The notes: generated from the letters alone by a model not told the origin. Positions 25,144 to 34,535 are shown, numbered from the stretch's first letter. The stretch is DNA of 64,000 nucleotides from an uncultured Anaeromusa sp. (GCF_963676855.1 NZ_OY781460.1:310001-374000); one strand, 5' to 3'. Translations and numbers: made by a program.

Positions 25144-25333
25144 GCTACGGAGATAATTTTAGCTTCTCAGGCGTCAAAAGTCAAGTTCCATCCCCTATTT
25201 TCTATATATCTTCATGAAGAACAGTCCTTTATATTTCCTTTTTACTATTTTATTGCACAAAAAGCCAGCCGTTCTGCTACAATATAAGGGATGTTTTTAT
25301 CGCTTATTTTTCCTTGCAGGAGGTTTGTCTGTC

Positions 25334-26110
25334 ATGCTTTCGCGCCGCCGGTTTCTTCGTCTTTGCGCCACTACGCTGGCCGCTACAGCAGGCTGCAGCC
25401 TGCTCTTTCAGTCTCACAGCAGCATTGGAGTTGCTGACCGTATCATCCCGATCTTGCTCTATCATCGCGTCGGCCATACCAATGACGATCTAACCATCAC
25501 TCCCAACCGGCTTGGCCGCGATTTGCGCACGCTAAAAGAGCTGCAGTATACTTCTATTTCTTTGGAGCAATTTGAGCAGTTTTTATTTAACCAAAAAATT
25601 GAACTGCCGGAAAATCCATTGCTCATTACTTTTGACGATGGCTATTTAGATAACTACGAAAATGCGTTTCCGATTCTGCAAAAAAATGATATGCTTGGTT
25701 CTTTCTTCATTATTACCGGCATGCTTCCCAACTCCGACCGCATGAAGCCGGCTCAACTCCGCGAAATGTCGGCTCACGGCATGTCCTTTGGCTCTCATAC
25801 AGTCACCCATAAAGCCCTGGTAGAATTGACGGAAGAAGAACGACGCATGGAATTGAGCTACTCTAAAATCGCCTTGGAGGATATTCTAGGAAAATCGGTC
25901 AATTCGATCTCCTACCCCAAAGGCAGTTATGATGATAATACCATTCAGATAGCCCAATCTTACGGTTACAGCGAAGGCTTTACTGTAAAGCAGGGACTTT
26001 GTTCGCAGATTTCCGCCAGCTTTCACTTGACTCGCATCCCTGTCTTCGGTTTTGATCCGGAGATTCGCGAAGTGCTGGACAAACGGCACATTCCCAAAGC
26101 CGGGGTCTAG
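25334..26110 (+). CDS. Tat-exported polysaccharide deacetylase
   Basis: 258 residues from the ATG at 25334 (AGGAGG 10 nt upstream; a longer frame from 25214 has no site). Twin-arginine signal SRRRFLRLCATT, then a hydrophobic stretch ending AATAGCS, which could also be a lipobox. NodB fold (carbohydrate esterase 4): IPILLYHRVG, LITFDDGYLDNYENA with the metal Asp pair, SFGSHTVTHKAL with the two His ligands, and ISYPKGSYDD. Deacetylates an N-acetylated glycan such as peptidoglycan or a surface polysaccharide. No operon partner on the plus strand. Confidence 0.88.
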   Translation: MLSRRRFLRLCATTLAATAGCSLLFQSHSSIGVADRIIPILLYHRVGHTNDDLTITPNRLGRDLRTLKELQYTSISLEQFEQFLFNQKIELPENPLLITFDDGYLDNYENAFPILQKNDMLGSFFIITGMLPNSDRMKPAQLREMSAHGMSFGSHTVTHKALVELTEEERRMELSYSKIALEDILGKSVNSISYPKGSYDDNTIQIAQSYGYSEGFTVKQGLCSQISASFHLTRIPVFGFDPEIREVLDKRHIPKAGV

Positions 26111-26187
26111 GAATGACAAAAAAGCACGGAACACAGAGAAATTATAAATAAAAGCATGGCAAACATTCGCATTGGACAATAAAGAAC

Positions 26188-26222
26188 AGCCCCGGCACGG
26201 ATAAACTCCGCGCCGGGGCTTA
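26188..26222 (+). terminator. Shared terminator between the deacetylase and corA
   Basis: AGCCCCGGCACGG, a 7-nt loop, CCGCGCCGGGGCT; 13-bp stem with one wobble, usable by both convergent genes. Confidence 0.85.
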
Positions 26223-26243
26223 CTTATATCCAGATAGCTCTTT

Positions 26244-27212
26244 TTACAAGGTAAACATGCCGCGCCGCCAAAGAAGGGCCGCCGCCAATACCGTCATAAA
26301 TCCGGCAATGCAGGAAATAATCACAAAGCCTTGTTCATGCTCCGCCAGCGGCAAACCGGCGACATTCATGCCGAAGAAGCTGGAAATCATGGTGGGAATG
26401 GCTAGAATAATCGTCATGGATGCCAAAAACTTCATTACGATGTTGAGATTGTTTGAGATAATCGAAGCAAAGGTATCCATCATGCCATTCAAGATGTTGC
26501 TGTACATCTCCACCATCTCAATAGCCTGCTTGTTCTCAATAATAACATCTTCCAGCAGATCTTCATCTTCTTCATAGAGTTTGATGAAGGTCTGCAAATG
26601 AGTGCTGGAACGCAGGCGCAGCAGTTTTTCCAACACTACGCCATTGGACTTCAGAGAAGCGGCAAAGTAAGTAAGACCTTTTTGCAACTCCAATAGTTGA
26701 AAGAGTTCTTTGTTTTTCATGGACTTGCGTAGCTGCTTTTCAATGTCGTTCGTTCTGCGGCTGATGTGCTGCAAATAGCGCAAATACAAAGTCGCTGAAC
26801 GATACAACAGTTGGAAAATAAAACGTGTCTTTTTAAAGGTACTAAACAGTCTGGCATTATTCGGATTAAACTCTGACAATACGTCATTATTCTCCAGACA
26901 AACGGTTATAACATAGTCCTTGGTCACAATCATGCCCAGCGGCAGCGTATCGTACATGTCTTTGCCTCGTACCACCGGTATGTTCGTAATAACCAAAATG
27001 CAGTTATCTTCGATTTCCGTACGGGAACGTTCTTCTTCGTCCAACGCCGCTTTAAGAAAATCCATCGGTACATGCGTAGCTTCCGCAACAATCTCCAGTT
27101 CCGACGGTGTCGGATTGATTAAATTAAACCAAGTTCCTTTTTCCGCCGTATCTACGGTCAGCTCTTGCAGCTGTGCACAGGTTTCGCATACGCTTTTATA
27201 TACTTTTAACAC
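26244..27212 (-). CDS. corA: CorA-family magnesium/divalent metal transporter
   Basis: 322 residues from a GTG at 27212 (AAGGGGGAA 6 nt upstream). A long N-terminal cytoplasmic domain and helices, then two C-terminal TM segments at about 258-280 and 290-312. The selectivity motif GMN is present in SSFFGMNVAGLP, followed by a loop (LAEHEQ) and the second TM. A pentameric channel for Mg2+ (or Co2+/Ni2+) influx in the inner membrane. The gene has an unusually long leader with its own promoter, short reading frame and inverted repeats (listed separately), so metal-dependent control is likely. Confidence 0.92.
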   Translation of the reverse strand: MLKVYKSVCETCAQLQELTVDTAEKGTWFNLINPTPSELEIVAEATHVPMDFLKAALDEEERSRTEIEDNCILVITNIPVVRGKDMYDTLPLGMIVTKDYVITVCLENNDVLSEFNPNNARLFSTFKKTRFIFQLLYRSATLYLRYLQHISRRTNDIEKQLRKSMKNKELFQLLELQKGLTYFAASLKSNGVVLEKLLRLRSSTHLQTFIKLYEEDEDLLEDVIIENKQAIEMVEMYSNILNGMMDTFASIISNNLNIVMKFLASMTIILAIPTMISSFFGMNVAGLPLAEHEQGFVIISCIAGFMTVLAAALLWRRGMFTL

Positions 27213-27257
27213 AATTCGTTCCCCCTTGGACTCCAAGAGGAAAGCAATCCTTCTATA

Positions 27258-27353
27258 TCACCTAAAACAGGTGAAAAGAACGGGCCTTGCTCCGGGAGGT
27301 ACTTCGTCTTGTACTACACTTTCTTTTAAACTACTAGGTCGATCAGCATCCAT
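27258..27353 (-). CDS. Candidate leader peptide upstream of corA
   Basis: 31 codons. ATG at 27353 with AGGTG 6 nt upstream; the stop TGA is 45 nt before the corA start. The peptide begins MDADRPSSLKES, has VVQDEVPPGARPVLF in the middle and ends FTCFR. Acidic residues and Pro-Pro early in a leader are the hallmark of Mg2+-sensing leaders such as MgtL, which destabilise ribosomes at low Mg2+. The frame overlaps the inverted repeats at 27259-27365. Translation is inferred, not shown. Confidence 0.55.
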   Translation of the reverse strand: MDADRPSSLKESVVQDEVPPGARPVLFTCFR

Positions 27354-27365
27354 TCTTTTCACCTG
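27259..27365 (-). promoter_or_regulatory. corA leader with competing hairpins
   Basis: A 13-bp perfect inverted repeat, CAGGTGAAAAGAA (27268-27280) and TTCTTTTCACCTG (27353-27365), encloses most of the leader peptide. Its upstream arm contains the peptide's ribosome site. The other arm can instead pair locally as CACCT/AGGTG (27259-27273) around the peptide's stop codon. The two structures exclude each other, which is how translation-coupled attenuators work. No sequence matches the known M-box core. Confidence 0.55.
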
Positions 27366-27403
27366 CTTTCTTGCTCATCTTTATGAGGGAAACCCACGAA
27401 TAG

Positions 27404-27432
27404 ATATTACTCTCCCCTTGCGCGCGCGTCAA
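27404..27432 (-). promoter_or_regulatory. corA promoter
   Basis: On the minus strand TTGACG, 17 nt, TAATAT. The start point would be near 27397, giving a leader of about 185 nt before the corA GTG. Confidence 0.7.
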
Positions 27433-27522
27433 GATTCTTACTGGCTGTTTTCAAGTTTTAACCAAGAAATAATTTCAAGAAGCATTTGCGGCAGGCTTCA
27501 TGAGAGATTCTTGATTTTCCCA

Positions 27523-27552
27523 TTGACAATACCTAGCAAAGACTGATATAAT
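27523..27552 (+). promoter_or_regulatory. Promoter of the tRNA-Ser pair
   Basis: TTGACA, 18 nt, TATAAT; 18 bp before tRNA-Ser(TGA). Confidence 0.85.
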
Positions 27553-27570
27553 TTGGTTCGTATCGGACAC

Positions 27571-27659
27571 GGAGGGGTGTCCGAGTGGTTTAAGGAGCCG
27601 GTCTTGAAAACCGGTGATTCCGCAAGGAACCGTGGGTTCGAATCCCACCCCCTCCGCCA
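27571..27659 (+). tRNA. tRNA-Ser (TGA)
   Basis: Class II tRNA with a long variable arm. Acceptor GGAGGGG/CCCCTCC, anticodon loop CTTGAAA (TGA), encoded CCA. Confidence 0.97.
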
Positions 27660-27686
27660 GACAACCTTACGGTAATCAAGACACAC

Positions 27687-27777
27687 GGAGTGGTACTCAA
27701 GTGGCTGAAGAGGACGGTTTGCTAAATCGTTAGACGGGGTAACCCGTGCGTGGGTTCAAATCCCACCCACTCCGCCA
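27687..27777 (+). tRNA. tRNA-Ser (GCT)
   Basis: Class II tRNA. Acceptor GGAGTGG/CCACTCC, anticodon loop TTGCTAA (GCT), long variable arm with TAGACGGGGTAACCCGT, encoded CCA. 27 bp after tRNA-Ser(TGA), same transcript. Confidence 0.97.
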
Positions 27778-27787
27778 CGCAAGCAAT

Positions 27788-27818
27788 CGCGGCTATCAAA
27801 ATGATAGCCGCTTTTTTA
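27788..27818 (+). terminator. Terminator of the tRNA-Ser pair
   Basis: GCGGCTATC, short loop, GATAGCCGC and six T. Confidence 0.92.
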
Positions 27819-27843
27819 TTATTAAAATATGCTTTTTATAAGA

Positions 27844-27875
27844 AAGCGCCTCCGACTTAATCGGAGGCGTTTTCT
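27844..27875 (-). terminator. Terminator of the DASS transporter gene
   Basis: CGCCTCCGA, 5-nt loop, TCGGAGGCG; T-rich on both sides, immediately after the transporter stop codon on the minus strand. Confidence 0.85.
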
Positions 27876-27879
27876 CTTT

Positions 27880-29439
27880 TTAGTAGCCTACCCATTGTAC
27901 TACGTACAACACAATAGGAATCGTAATGAAAAAAATACCGATAACATCCAAAATAAAGCCCGCTTTAATCATTTTGGTAATAGGAATAAAGCCGCTGGCA
28001 TAAACAATGGCATTAGGAGGAGTCGAAACAGGAAGCATAAATCCTAGGGAAGATGCCAGCGCGATTGCAACCGCTACCGGCACTGGGCTAAGGCCTGCAG
28101 ACATAGCTACAGTAATCCCCAAAGGGCCTACCATATTGGTAGCCGCCGTATGAGAAGTCAGCTCCGACATGAGCAAGGAGAATACTGCGAAGGTCGTCAC
28201 CAGCGCCAGCTGCGAATGAGCCCCTGTGGCCTCTACAATGATCGCGCCAATCCACTGAGAAAGACCGGTCGTGTACATCATACTCCCCAGCGATAGGCCG
28301 CCGCCAAAGAGCACCAGCGTCCCCCAGTCGATTCCCTTGACCGCCTCTGGCCAAGTCAACGTGAATTCTCGTTTGCGCCAATCCGTAGGCAGCAAAAACA
28401 GCAGTAATCCGGCCAGCATAGCTACAACCGCTTCGGACAAATACGCATTATACGTTTTCAACAGCGGATGCCCTGCACCCAACGCCATCGCCAAAAAGCC
28501 AGGAAGCACCCACAGCGTCACTGCCACGGCAAAGGCAATAACCGCATTGATTTCTCCCGCCCTCCAAGGCCCCAGCTTGGACCGCTGTTCACGGATCATC
28601 TCTTCGGCGCCCTCAATACGATCAACATCAGCAGGAAACATCGTCTTAATCACAACGAACATAATAATAAAATAAGCAACCATCGCCGCACTACCCCAGA
28701 TCATCCATTCAAAAAAAGACACCTTTACCGCGCCTAGCTGCTCCAAGAGCCCAATCATAATTAGATTTGGCGGCGTTCCTACGGGGGTCAGCACCCCGCC
28801 TACCGAGGAAGCATAGCCAGCCATCAACATCAGACCAGTAGCAAATTTATATTGATGTAAATCCAACTCACCATTACCAGCCGCCGCATGCATATCTTTA
28901 ATCGCCAGCAATAGCCCCATCGCAATGGGCATCATCATGGCTGCGGTTGCCGTATTGCTCACCCAGCCGGAACATAACGTGGTTACAAGCCCCAAGGCCA
29001 GCAAAATGCGCGTTGGACTGGAGCCAACCCATTTCATAGACAAAATAGCATAGGCAAAACGTTTATCCAGACCGTGGCTCATCATTGCTGTCGCCAGCAT
29101 AAAACTCCCCATAAACAAGAAAATCAAAGGATTGGCAAACGGTGCGAACGCCTTAGCTGGGGAGATCACGCCAAACAAAATCGCCAATACTGGTCCCAAA
29201 AGAGCACTTACGGGAATGGGAACTGGCTCTGTAATCCACCAGGTAGCAATAAAAGCAATAATCGCCAACAACCGGTGGGCCTCAGCCGGAAGCCCGTTCA
29301 AAGGCAACACGTAAATCAAGAGCCCCAACGCTGGTCCTAAAAAAAGACCTACGTTTTTTCTGCGCCGGTCAAAACAAGCCTCGGCTTCGCGAATTTTCTC
29401 CCCCGTTTCGTCGCTAGGCAACGTTTTTTCCTGCACCAT
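27880..29439 (-). CDS. DASS/SLC13-family dicarboxylate or sulfate transporter
   Basis: 519 residues from the ATG at 29439 (GGGGAGGAG upstream). 11-12 TM segments. Family signatures: an early WWITEPVPIPVSALLGPV, and the SNT motifs WVSNTATAAMM and LTSHTAATNMVGP; the late loop has STPPNAIVYASG. Members are Na+-coupled carriers of succinate, malate, fumarate or sulfate. In an anaerobe using organic acids, C4-dicarboxylate uptake or exchange is the likely role. It stands alone. Confidence 0.9.
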   Translation of the reverse strand: MVQEKTLPSDETGEKIREAEACFDRRRKNVGLFLGPALGLLIYVLPLNGLPAEAHRLLAIIAFIATWWITEPVPIPVSALLGPVLAILFGVISPAKAFAPFANPLIFLFMGSFMLATAMMSHGLDKRFAYAILSMKWVGSSPTRILLALGLVTTLCSGWVSNTATAAMMMPIAMGLLLAIKDMHAAAGNGELDLHQYKFATGLMLMAGYASSVGGVLTPVGTPPNLIMIGLLEQLGAVKVSFFEWMIWGSAAMVAYFIIMFVVIKTMFPADVDRIEGAEEMIREQRSKLGPWRAGEINAVIAFAVAVTLWVLPGFLAMALGAGHPLLKTYNAYLSEAVVAMLAGLLLFLLPTDWRKREFTLTWPEAVKGIDWGTLVLFGGGLSLGSMMYTTGLSQWIGAIIVEATGAHSQLALVTTFAVFSLLMSELTSHTAATNMVGPLGITVAMSAGLSPVPVAVAIALASSLGFMLPVSTPPNAIVYASGFIPITKMIKAGFILDVIGIFFITIPIVLYVVQWVGY

Positions 29440-29496
29440 GCTTTCTCCTCCCCTGACCACTTTTCTCTATTCATGATCTTAGGTATGCATGATTTT

Positions 29497-29524
29497 TTTG
29501 TATTCTTTCCCTTTACACTGTCAA
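29497..29524 (-). promoter_or_regulatory. Possible promoter of the DASS transporter
   Basis: On the minus strand TTGACA, 16 nt, TACAAA, about 58 bp before the start codon. Confidence 0.45.
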
Positions 29525-29684
29525 AATCCTGCCATTCAGATACACCACCTTCATGTATACTCAAAAACAGTTCCAATAGCAAAAGAGACAAAACACACCT
29601 ACTAGCAGAGATGAAAAATCGAAGCCATTATGCTTGCCAAACAAAAACTTCGCCTCTTTTCGTTAACACTTGTTAGGTCCACCC

Positions 29685-30749
29685 TTATTTTACAAGCTTA
29701 ATACTCCCTCCTACAGGCAAGGATGTAATGGGATTGTTGCGCCGATTCACAACAGTAATGCCATTCATGACAATTTCTTTGGCAACAATACTGCCGTTGA
29801 CCGTTAAGATTCCGTTAAGTATAACTGTTCCATTTGGCGCATATATCGCTCCTTGAATAGGCCCAGCCGCACCATTGAGCGTTATATCCCCGTTCGTAGA
29901 ATACAAACTCATTTGCTGGCTCCCATCCGCAGTATATGTATTGCCATTAATCGTAATCGATCCTTTGGCCATCAGCGCCCCTGTCGAGCCAATAGTAGTC
30001 GTCCCATTTAAGGTAACCGAACCATTCACATACGTCGGCCCGGCAAACGTGTATCCTCCCGAATTCCCCCAAGTTTGATTCCCGTTATATACCCGCCCCG
30101 CAGCCTGAGCATCCGCCTTTATAGAAGTAGAAAAATCAGGCATAGTAAGGGCTGAAACGCCGGAAGTCGTAGAGCCAACACTCACGTCTCCATTTTTAAT
30201 GATGCTCCCTACTGCTTCGACACTGCCGGTAACCGCAGGACGTCCATTTAAGATAATACCGGCATTAGCGCGAACAGATCCATCTATCGTTTGCTCACCG
30301 TTAAAAATCAACGTACTTGTAGAGCTGCCCGAAAAAACCCCATAAGAGAACACACCGCCTCCACCACCCCCAGAATTCAGCGCAGTAGCCGTTGCTCCCA
30401 CTGCTACTGTCTTCGTCCCCATCACGCGCAGAAAATAAGTCGGTACATTCTGGCTAACCGTCACTATAATTTTGGAATTTGACTCAGCAAACGTAATCGT
30501 TGCTACCGTAGTGACGCCATTATTAAGCAGATACTGATTAGCCGCAGCCTGCGCCTTAGATGTGCTACCTGGCAGCGACTGCGCCCCGGCCAAAGCCGCT
30601 GCATCCACCGCCGTCTGCATTTTGGTCTTCTGCAGATACAAATTCCCCATATCGACGACCAGTGCCAGCATGACCAGCAGCAGCAAACACACGGCGCTTG
30701 TCAAAATAACCGCCTGGCCTTTTTGGTTGCTAAAAATGAACTTTCCCAT
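29685..30749 (-). CDS. TadG-like Tad pilus protein with a beta-helix domain
   Basis: 354 residues from the ATG at 30749 (GGGAGCG upstream). N-terminal TadE/TadG anchor: GQAVILTSAVCLLLLVMLALVVDMGNLYLQKTK is one TM segment, then TAVDAAALAGAQ. From about residue 160, a Gly-rich hinge leads into many short strands built on the pattern x-N-G (LIFNGEQTIDG, GIILNGRP, SITINGNTY, DITLNGAAG, TVILNGILTVNG), an elongated beta-helix like those in DUF7305 proteins. It is probably a minor pilin or a surface-exposed tip protein. Last gene of the tad operon. Confidence 0.8.
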   Translation of the reverse strand: MGKFIFSNQKGQAVILTSAVCLLLLVMLALVVDMGNLYLQKTKMQTAVDAAALAGAQSLPGSTSKAQAAANQYLLNNGVTTVATITFAESNSKIIVTVSQNVPTYFLRVMGTKTVAVGATATALNSGGGGGGVFSYGVFSGSSTSTLIFNGEQTIDGSVRANAGIILNGRPAVTGSVEAVGSIIKNGDVSVGSTTSGVSALTMPDFSTSIKADAQAAGRVYNGNQTWGNSGGYTFAGPTYVNGSVTLNGTTTIGSTGALMAKGSITINGNTYTADGSQQMSLYSTNGDITLNGAAGPIQGAIYAPNGTVILNGILTVNGSIVAKEIVMNGITVVNRRNNPITSLPVGGSIKLVK

Positions 30750-30771
30750 TTCATCGCTCCCTTTATTGCGG

Positions 30772-32259
30772 CTAACTCTTTGTTTCTTCGTGATAAACCG
30801 CTTCTGTATTGACCGCCCAAACAGCATCCTTAGTCTCTCGTCCAGCGGCAATGTTTTCCACCGCAGCGATAGCTGTCAACATGGAATGATCCATATTGTT
30901 GTAGCGGTGCATCCCGTTGCGGCCAATAAGAAACAAATTACGAATGGTATCTACATAATCACGAATATGGTGAAATTCCTCATAAGATCCAAGATAGGCC
31001 GGATATGCCTTCGGCATGCGCATAACAACCGCGTCGCTGACCGCCGCTACGTCCGGAATAAATCCCAGCTGCACCAGCTCCCGACCTGCTAAGGCAGTCA
31101 TTGCCTCATCCGGTTTTTGCCACAGCACATCGCCTTCGTTGCAAAAATACTCCAATCCTAGCCACATCATGGCCGGATCCGCAACTAACGCAGGACTCCA
31201 ATTATTAAAAATTTGAATGCGCCCTACCATAACGTCTTTTTCCTGAATATAAATCCAGTTGTCTGCCAAGGAGCGGCATTTTTCCTTCGGAATCAGCATT
31301 CCCACGGTTATAAAATCTCGATAAACAAGACCCTCTGCTGTGCGAGCGACTTTCGGCGGCACCACATCTCCCTGCAGCGATTGAATGAGCTCCTTTACCG
31401 GCATAGAGGAAAGCAAGTAATCGCAGGAAATTCTTTTGCGCCGTCCGCTGCTGTCCTCAACAACAACGCCGGTAATAGACTGGTCTTTCTGTTCCACCGC
31501 AACGACTCTGGCTTCTTTGTAAATAATGCCACCCCGCTGGCTCACTTCTTCGGCAGCCGCCTCCCACAATTGACCAGGGCCGTATTGGGGGTATAAAAAC
31601 CACTCAATCAAACTCACTTCCATATGACGCTGCTCACCAGCAGCCCGAAATTTCCTCTTCAGGGCATGACTCAGAACCGTCCGCACCGACACGCCCTTTA
31701 CTCTCTGTGCGCCCCAGGAACTTGGCAGTTCAGCACAGGGAACCCCCCAGACCTTATATGTATAATCTTTAAAAAAAAGTTGATAGAGCACTTTCCCAAA
31801 ATGATTGATAAAAAAATCCTCCAGCGATGCTTCCGGCCGCCGCGGCCGCAAGCGGCTGAGCAGGTAACTACCGGCAATGGCCACCGTCCGTCGCAGCCCC
31901 AGTTGACGCAGGAGCAGCCCGTCCAACGACAGGGGATAGGAAAATAGCTTCCGCAAAAACAAAATGCGCGACAAACGTTTTCGCTTCAACATCAACCGTT
32001 CTTGTCCCCTTGGAGTGTCCTCCTTGGCCAGAGGGAGCAACTTCAACCAAAAATTCATCACCCGCTCTGATTTTGAAAAAAAGCGATGCCCACCGATATC
32101 AATGCAGTTTCCTTTGTAGTGAACCGTCCGGGACAAGCCCCCAATAGCATCTGTAGCTTCCAAAATTACAGGTTTAATGTCTGTTTGCTCTAAAAGCTCC
32201 AACGCAGCAGTCAGACCCGCAGGACCTGCGCCAATGATACATGCTGTTTTTTTCTCCAT
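30772..32259 (-). CDS. FAD-dependent oxidoreductase (amine oxidase/UDP-galactopyranose mutase-like)
   Basis: 495 residues. Dinucleotide-binding motif at the N-terminus ([17 protein letters not shown], then [13 protein letters not shown]) and a C-terminal FAD motif ([18 protein letters not shown]). This subgroup occurs in surface-polysaccharide gene clusters and its reaction is unknown. No TM segment. Here it lies inside the tad operon next to a GT-C membrane protein, so a role in making or modifying the pilus glycan is the best inference. Start ATG follows GAGGCG. Confidence 0.8.
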   Translation of the reverse strand: MEKKTACIIGAGPAGLTAALELLEQTDIKPVILEATDAIGGLSRTVHYKGNCIDIGGHRFFSKSERVMNFWLKLLPLAKEDTPRGQERLMLKRKRLSRILFLRKLFSYPLSLDGLLLRQLGLRRTVAIAGSYLLSRLRPRRPEASLEDFFINHFGKVLYQLFFKDYTYKVWGVPCAELPSSWGAQRVKGVSVRTVLSHALKRKFRAAGEQRHMEVSLIEWFLYPQYGPGQLWEAAAEEVSQRGGIIYKEARVVAVEQKDQSITGVVVEDSSGRRKRISCDYLLSSMPVKELIQSLQGDVVPPKVARTAEGLVYRDFITVGMLIPKEKCRSLADNWIYIQEKDVMVGRIQIFNNWSPALVADPAMMWLGLEYFCNEGDVLWQKPDEAMTALAGRELVQLGFIPDVAAVSDAVVMRMPKAYPAYLGSYEEFHHIRDYVDTIRNLFLIGRNGMHRYNNMDHSMLTAIAAVENIAAGRETKDAVWAVNTEAVYHEETKS

Positions 32260-32305
32260 ATTATCGCCTCTCCGTTACATTCTAAAGCGTAAAAACTCCT
32301 TCATT

Positions 32306-34123
32306 CTACTTCGACGCCCCAGCCGTATCCGCCGCCTCATAGCACACCTGATAAAGATAAAAAGTTCCCGCCAATTGCGGCGGCAAAAGCAGAGGCTGCA
32401 GCCAAGATGGCCCTTCCCCCCGCAGCAAGCGCGCATACAGAGCCTCTGGATTTTGGCGCGGATTAAAATAGGCCCCTTCGGTTGAAGCTGGACAAAGGAG
32501 CAGCCAATCCACTCCTCGCTGCCGCAAAAGCGCCAACGCCTCTTCCTCTTTGACCGATGCCATCACCTCATGAGCAAACAAAATACCGGCTCCATTGCGA
32601 TGGTAAGGAGAAGCAATAATGCGATGCGGAGTACGGTATAACAGCTCCGGCCCAAAATCAATATCCGCCAGAATGATTTTGCTGTCTACTCCCCTTGCCG
32701 CTTCTTCGTTCAGCCAATCAGCCATAGGAGTCACCTTTACCGATACCGCCGGCGCTGCCTCATAGAGCACAGAGCCGATCATCCACGGCCCCAGACAAAA
32801 AAACACTGTCAATGCAACACGAGCCAACGCCCTGCAAACCAATGGAAGACTGCAAGTTTCCACCAACTTCAATAGCTGCAACAAAAGCATTGTCGCCGGA
32901 AAAATCAGCACCGCCTCAGCATAGGGCGCCCAACGAACTTGGTAGCAGGTCAGCACTGTGAAAATGACGCTGCCCACAAGCCATAAAAAATGAACGTTTT
33001 TTAGGCTCTTGCGAAGCCACAGGCAAATAAAATAAGGAATCGCAAGCAACGCATGACCTAGCAAAAGAAAAAATTTAGCTAAATTCTCTTGACTTGGAGG
33101 CCACAGTGACTGCACCTCCTGCACACGTTCCAACCAAAGAGGAATAATGCGTTTGTCGATATTCGCAAAAGGGCCCTGCAGCAAGTCCGGACACCCAAGC
33201 CAGGCCGCCAGAAATCCAGCTAACGCAAAGACGGCGGTTACGACCAGGTTTCGCCACCGCCCTTTGCCTGGATACAGCCAAAGAAAAAGCCACAAGGCGC
33301 TCCCCCAAGCAAAGATAGCCAGCTGCGCTAGCGAAAGCTTATCGAATTCGACAACAAGAAACGCTTCCCAGCCTCGTTCTATAAACAGCGCCAAAGCCGC
33401 CGCTCCCAGGAGCGCTAAAGAAAAAGCAGCGCCTTGTCTGCTATAAATCCATGTGCGCTGCGGCCGATTAAGACAAAGCAAGCCCAAAGTCATCCAAACT
33501 GCAGCCACTACTGCCAGGGTTTCCACACTGACCCACATCGCCAAGGCAACAACCGCCCCGGCGCCGCAAGCTGCGCCGCTTCGCCCGGGGCGAAGGGTCA
33601 TACGTACAGCCAAACCCAAGAAAATCAAAAACAGAAAAAGCAGCAAGCTGTGATGATCCGGTCTTGCTAAGGCAAAATAGCCCCAAATACCGCTCTGCCC
33701 CCAAAAAAGCAGGCCTAAGCGAAAACGGCCATCCCTGGTCAGCAGCGGCTGCGCCGCCCAAAAGAGCACCACAAGGCTGGCAAGCTGCAACAACGGACTG
33801 AAAACAACGGCCCACCAAAAAAGAGCTTCCCGGAAGGGCAGCCAGAAGCTTCCCACCAGGGCGCCGCCAAGGAGCAACACATCCAATGGCCGTGTCCAGT
33901 GGGAAACCTCCCCATACGGAGCATTGCTGCGTGCAAAGGAGCTGTCAAACCAGTCTCCAGAAGCAGCCAATTGCTCCACCCTAACCAAACGCATATAACA
34001 GTCTGTATCCACAAGAGGAGGCTCACCTTGCTGCAACAGCGGCGCTCCAACAAACAGCTGGGTCAACGCGCAAAAGCAAAAAAAGCATAGCAGCGGCGCC
34101 ATCTCTTTTATTTTGATTCGCAT
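32306..34123 (-). CDS. GT-C fold membrane glycosyltransferase/oligosaccharyltransferase-like protein
   Basis: 605 residues with about 12 TM segments and a small soluble C-terminal domain. The first extracytoplasmic loop has an acidic motif (PLVDTDCYMRLVRVEQLA) and then GEVSHWTRPLDVLLL, like the catalytic loops of STT3/PglB and PMT-type enzymes that use polyprenyl-linked sugars. No WWDYG motif, so STT3 proper is uncertain. Such genes are also found beside Tad pili in other bacteria. Suggests glycosylation of pilins or pseudopilins. Inner membrane. Confidence 0.75.
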   Translation of the reverse strand: MRIKIKEMAPLLCFFCFCALTQLFVGAPLLQQGEPPLVDTDCYMRLVRVEQLAASGDWFDSSFARSNAPYGEVSHWTRPLDVLLLGGALVGSFWLPFREALFWWAVVFSPLLQLASLVVLFWAAQPLLTRDGRFRLGLLFWGQSGIWGYFALARPDHHSLLLFLFLIFLGLAVRMTLRPGRSGAACGAGAVVALAMWVSVETLAVVAAVWMTLGLLCLNRPQRTWIYSRQGAAFSLALLGAAALALFIERGWEAFLVVEFDKLSLAQLAIFAWGSALWLFLWLYPGKGRWRNLVVTAVFALAGFLAAWLGCPDLLQGPFANIDKRIIPLWLERVQEVQSLWPPSQENLAKFFLLLGHALLAIPYFICLWLRKSLKNVHFLWLVGSVIFTVLTCYQVRWAPYAEAVLIFPATMLLLQLLKLVETCSLPLVCRALARVALTVFFCLGPWMIGSVLYEAAPAVSVKVTPMADWLNEEAARGVDSKIILADIDFGPELLYRTPHRIIASPYHRNGAGILFAHEVMASVKEEEALALLRQRGVDWLLLCPASTEGAYFNPRQNPEALYARLLRGEGPSWLQPLLLPPQLAGTFYLYQVCYEAADTAGASK

Positions 34124-34151
34124 GGTTCAAAATCTCCTTTGGCAAGCCTTG

Positions 34152-34523
34152 TCATTCCTTGAGCATCGTCGCACTAGCCTGGACAGGATACGGGCTGGGC
34201 GTAAATATCTTCTTTATCAGCGGCGTGTTGAGATCCACCGTGCCCTTGACAGTCACCGTAACCTTCGCGCCTGAAACGCTGGTCGTCGCCATCAATGCTG
34301 AGTCGTAACGCTGCACCGCCGCCAAAATAGCGCTGTTGTCCTTACCCAGCGCCGCCAAGCGCGCCCCCTCCCGGGCCGCTTCGTTCACCATCAAATTCCG
34401 TTGGTAAACAAGCCCTATGTCCACGACACCGGAAAAAATGAGCAATAAAAAAGGCAGCACCAGCATCATTTCCACTAAAGCCTGCCCTTTGCGATTTCGC
34501 AACGATTCCCTCAGCTTCCTCAT
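34152..34523 (-). CDS. TadE-family pseudopilin
   Basis: 123 residues from the ATG at 34523 (GGGGG 7 nt upstream). A basic start (RKLRESLRNRKGQALVEMMLVLPFLLLIF) with one TM segment and the conserved Glu in position for prepilin-peptidase cleavage, then VDIGLVYQRNLMVNEAAREGAR, typical of TadE. A minor pilin of the Flp system. Confidence 0.88.
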   Translation of the reverse strand: MRKLRESLRNRKGQALVEMMLVLPFLLLIFSGVVDIGLVYQRNLMVNEAAREGARLAALGKDNSAILAAVQRYDSALMATTSVSGAKVTVTVKGTVDLNTPLIKKIFTPSPYPVQASATMLKE

Positions 34524-34535
34524 CCTCAATCCCCC

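Noticed and set aside
27241..27400. M-box (Mg2+) riboswitch upstream of corA
   Set aside because: The conserved M-box core could not be found; only the leader peptide and inverted repeats are supported.
26920..27546. Long plus-strand frame over corA and its leader
   Set aside because: Antisense of corA; no start site, and it runs into the tRNA-Ser promoter.
27498..27686. Minus-strand frame over tRNA-Ser
   Set aside because: Lies antisense to the tRNA; the cloverleaf with anticodon TGA is clear.
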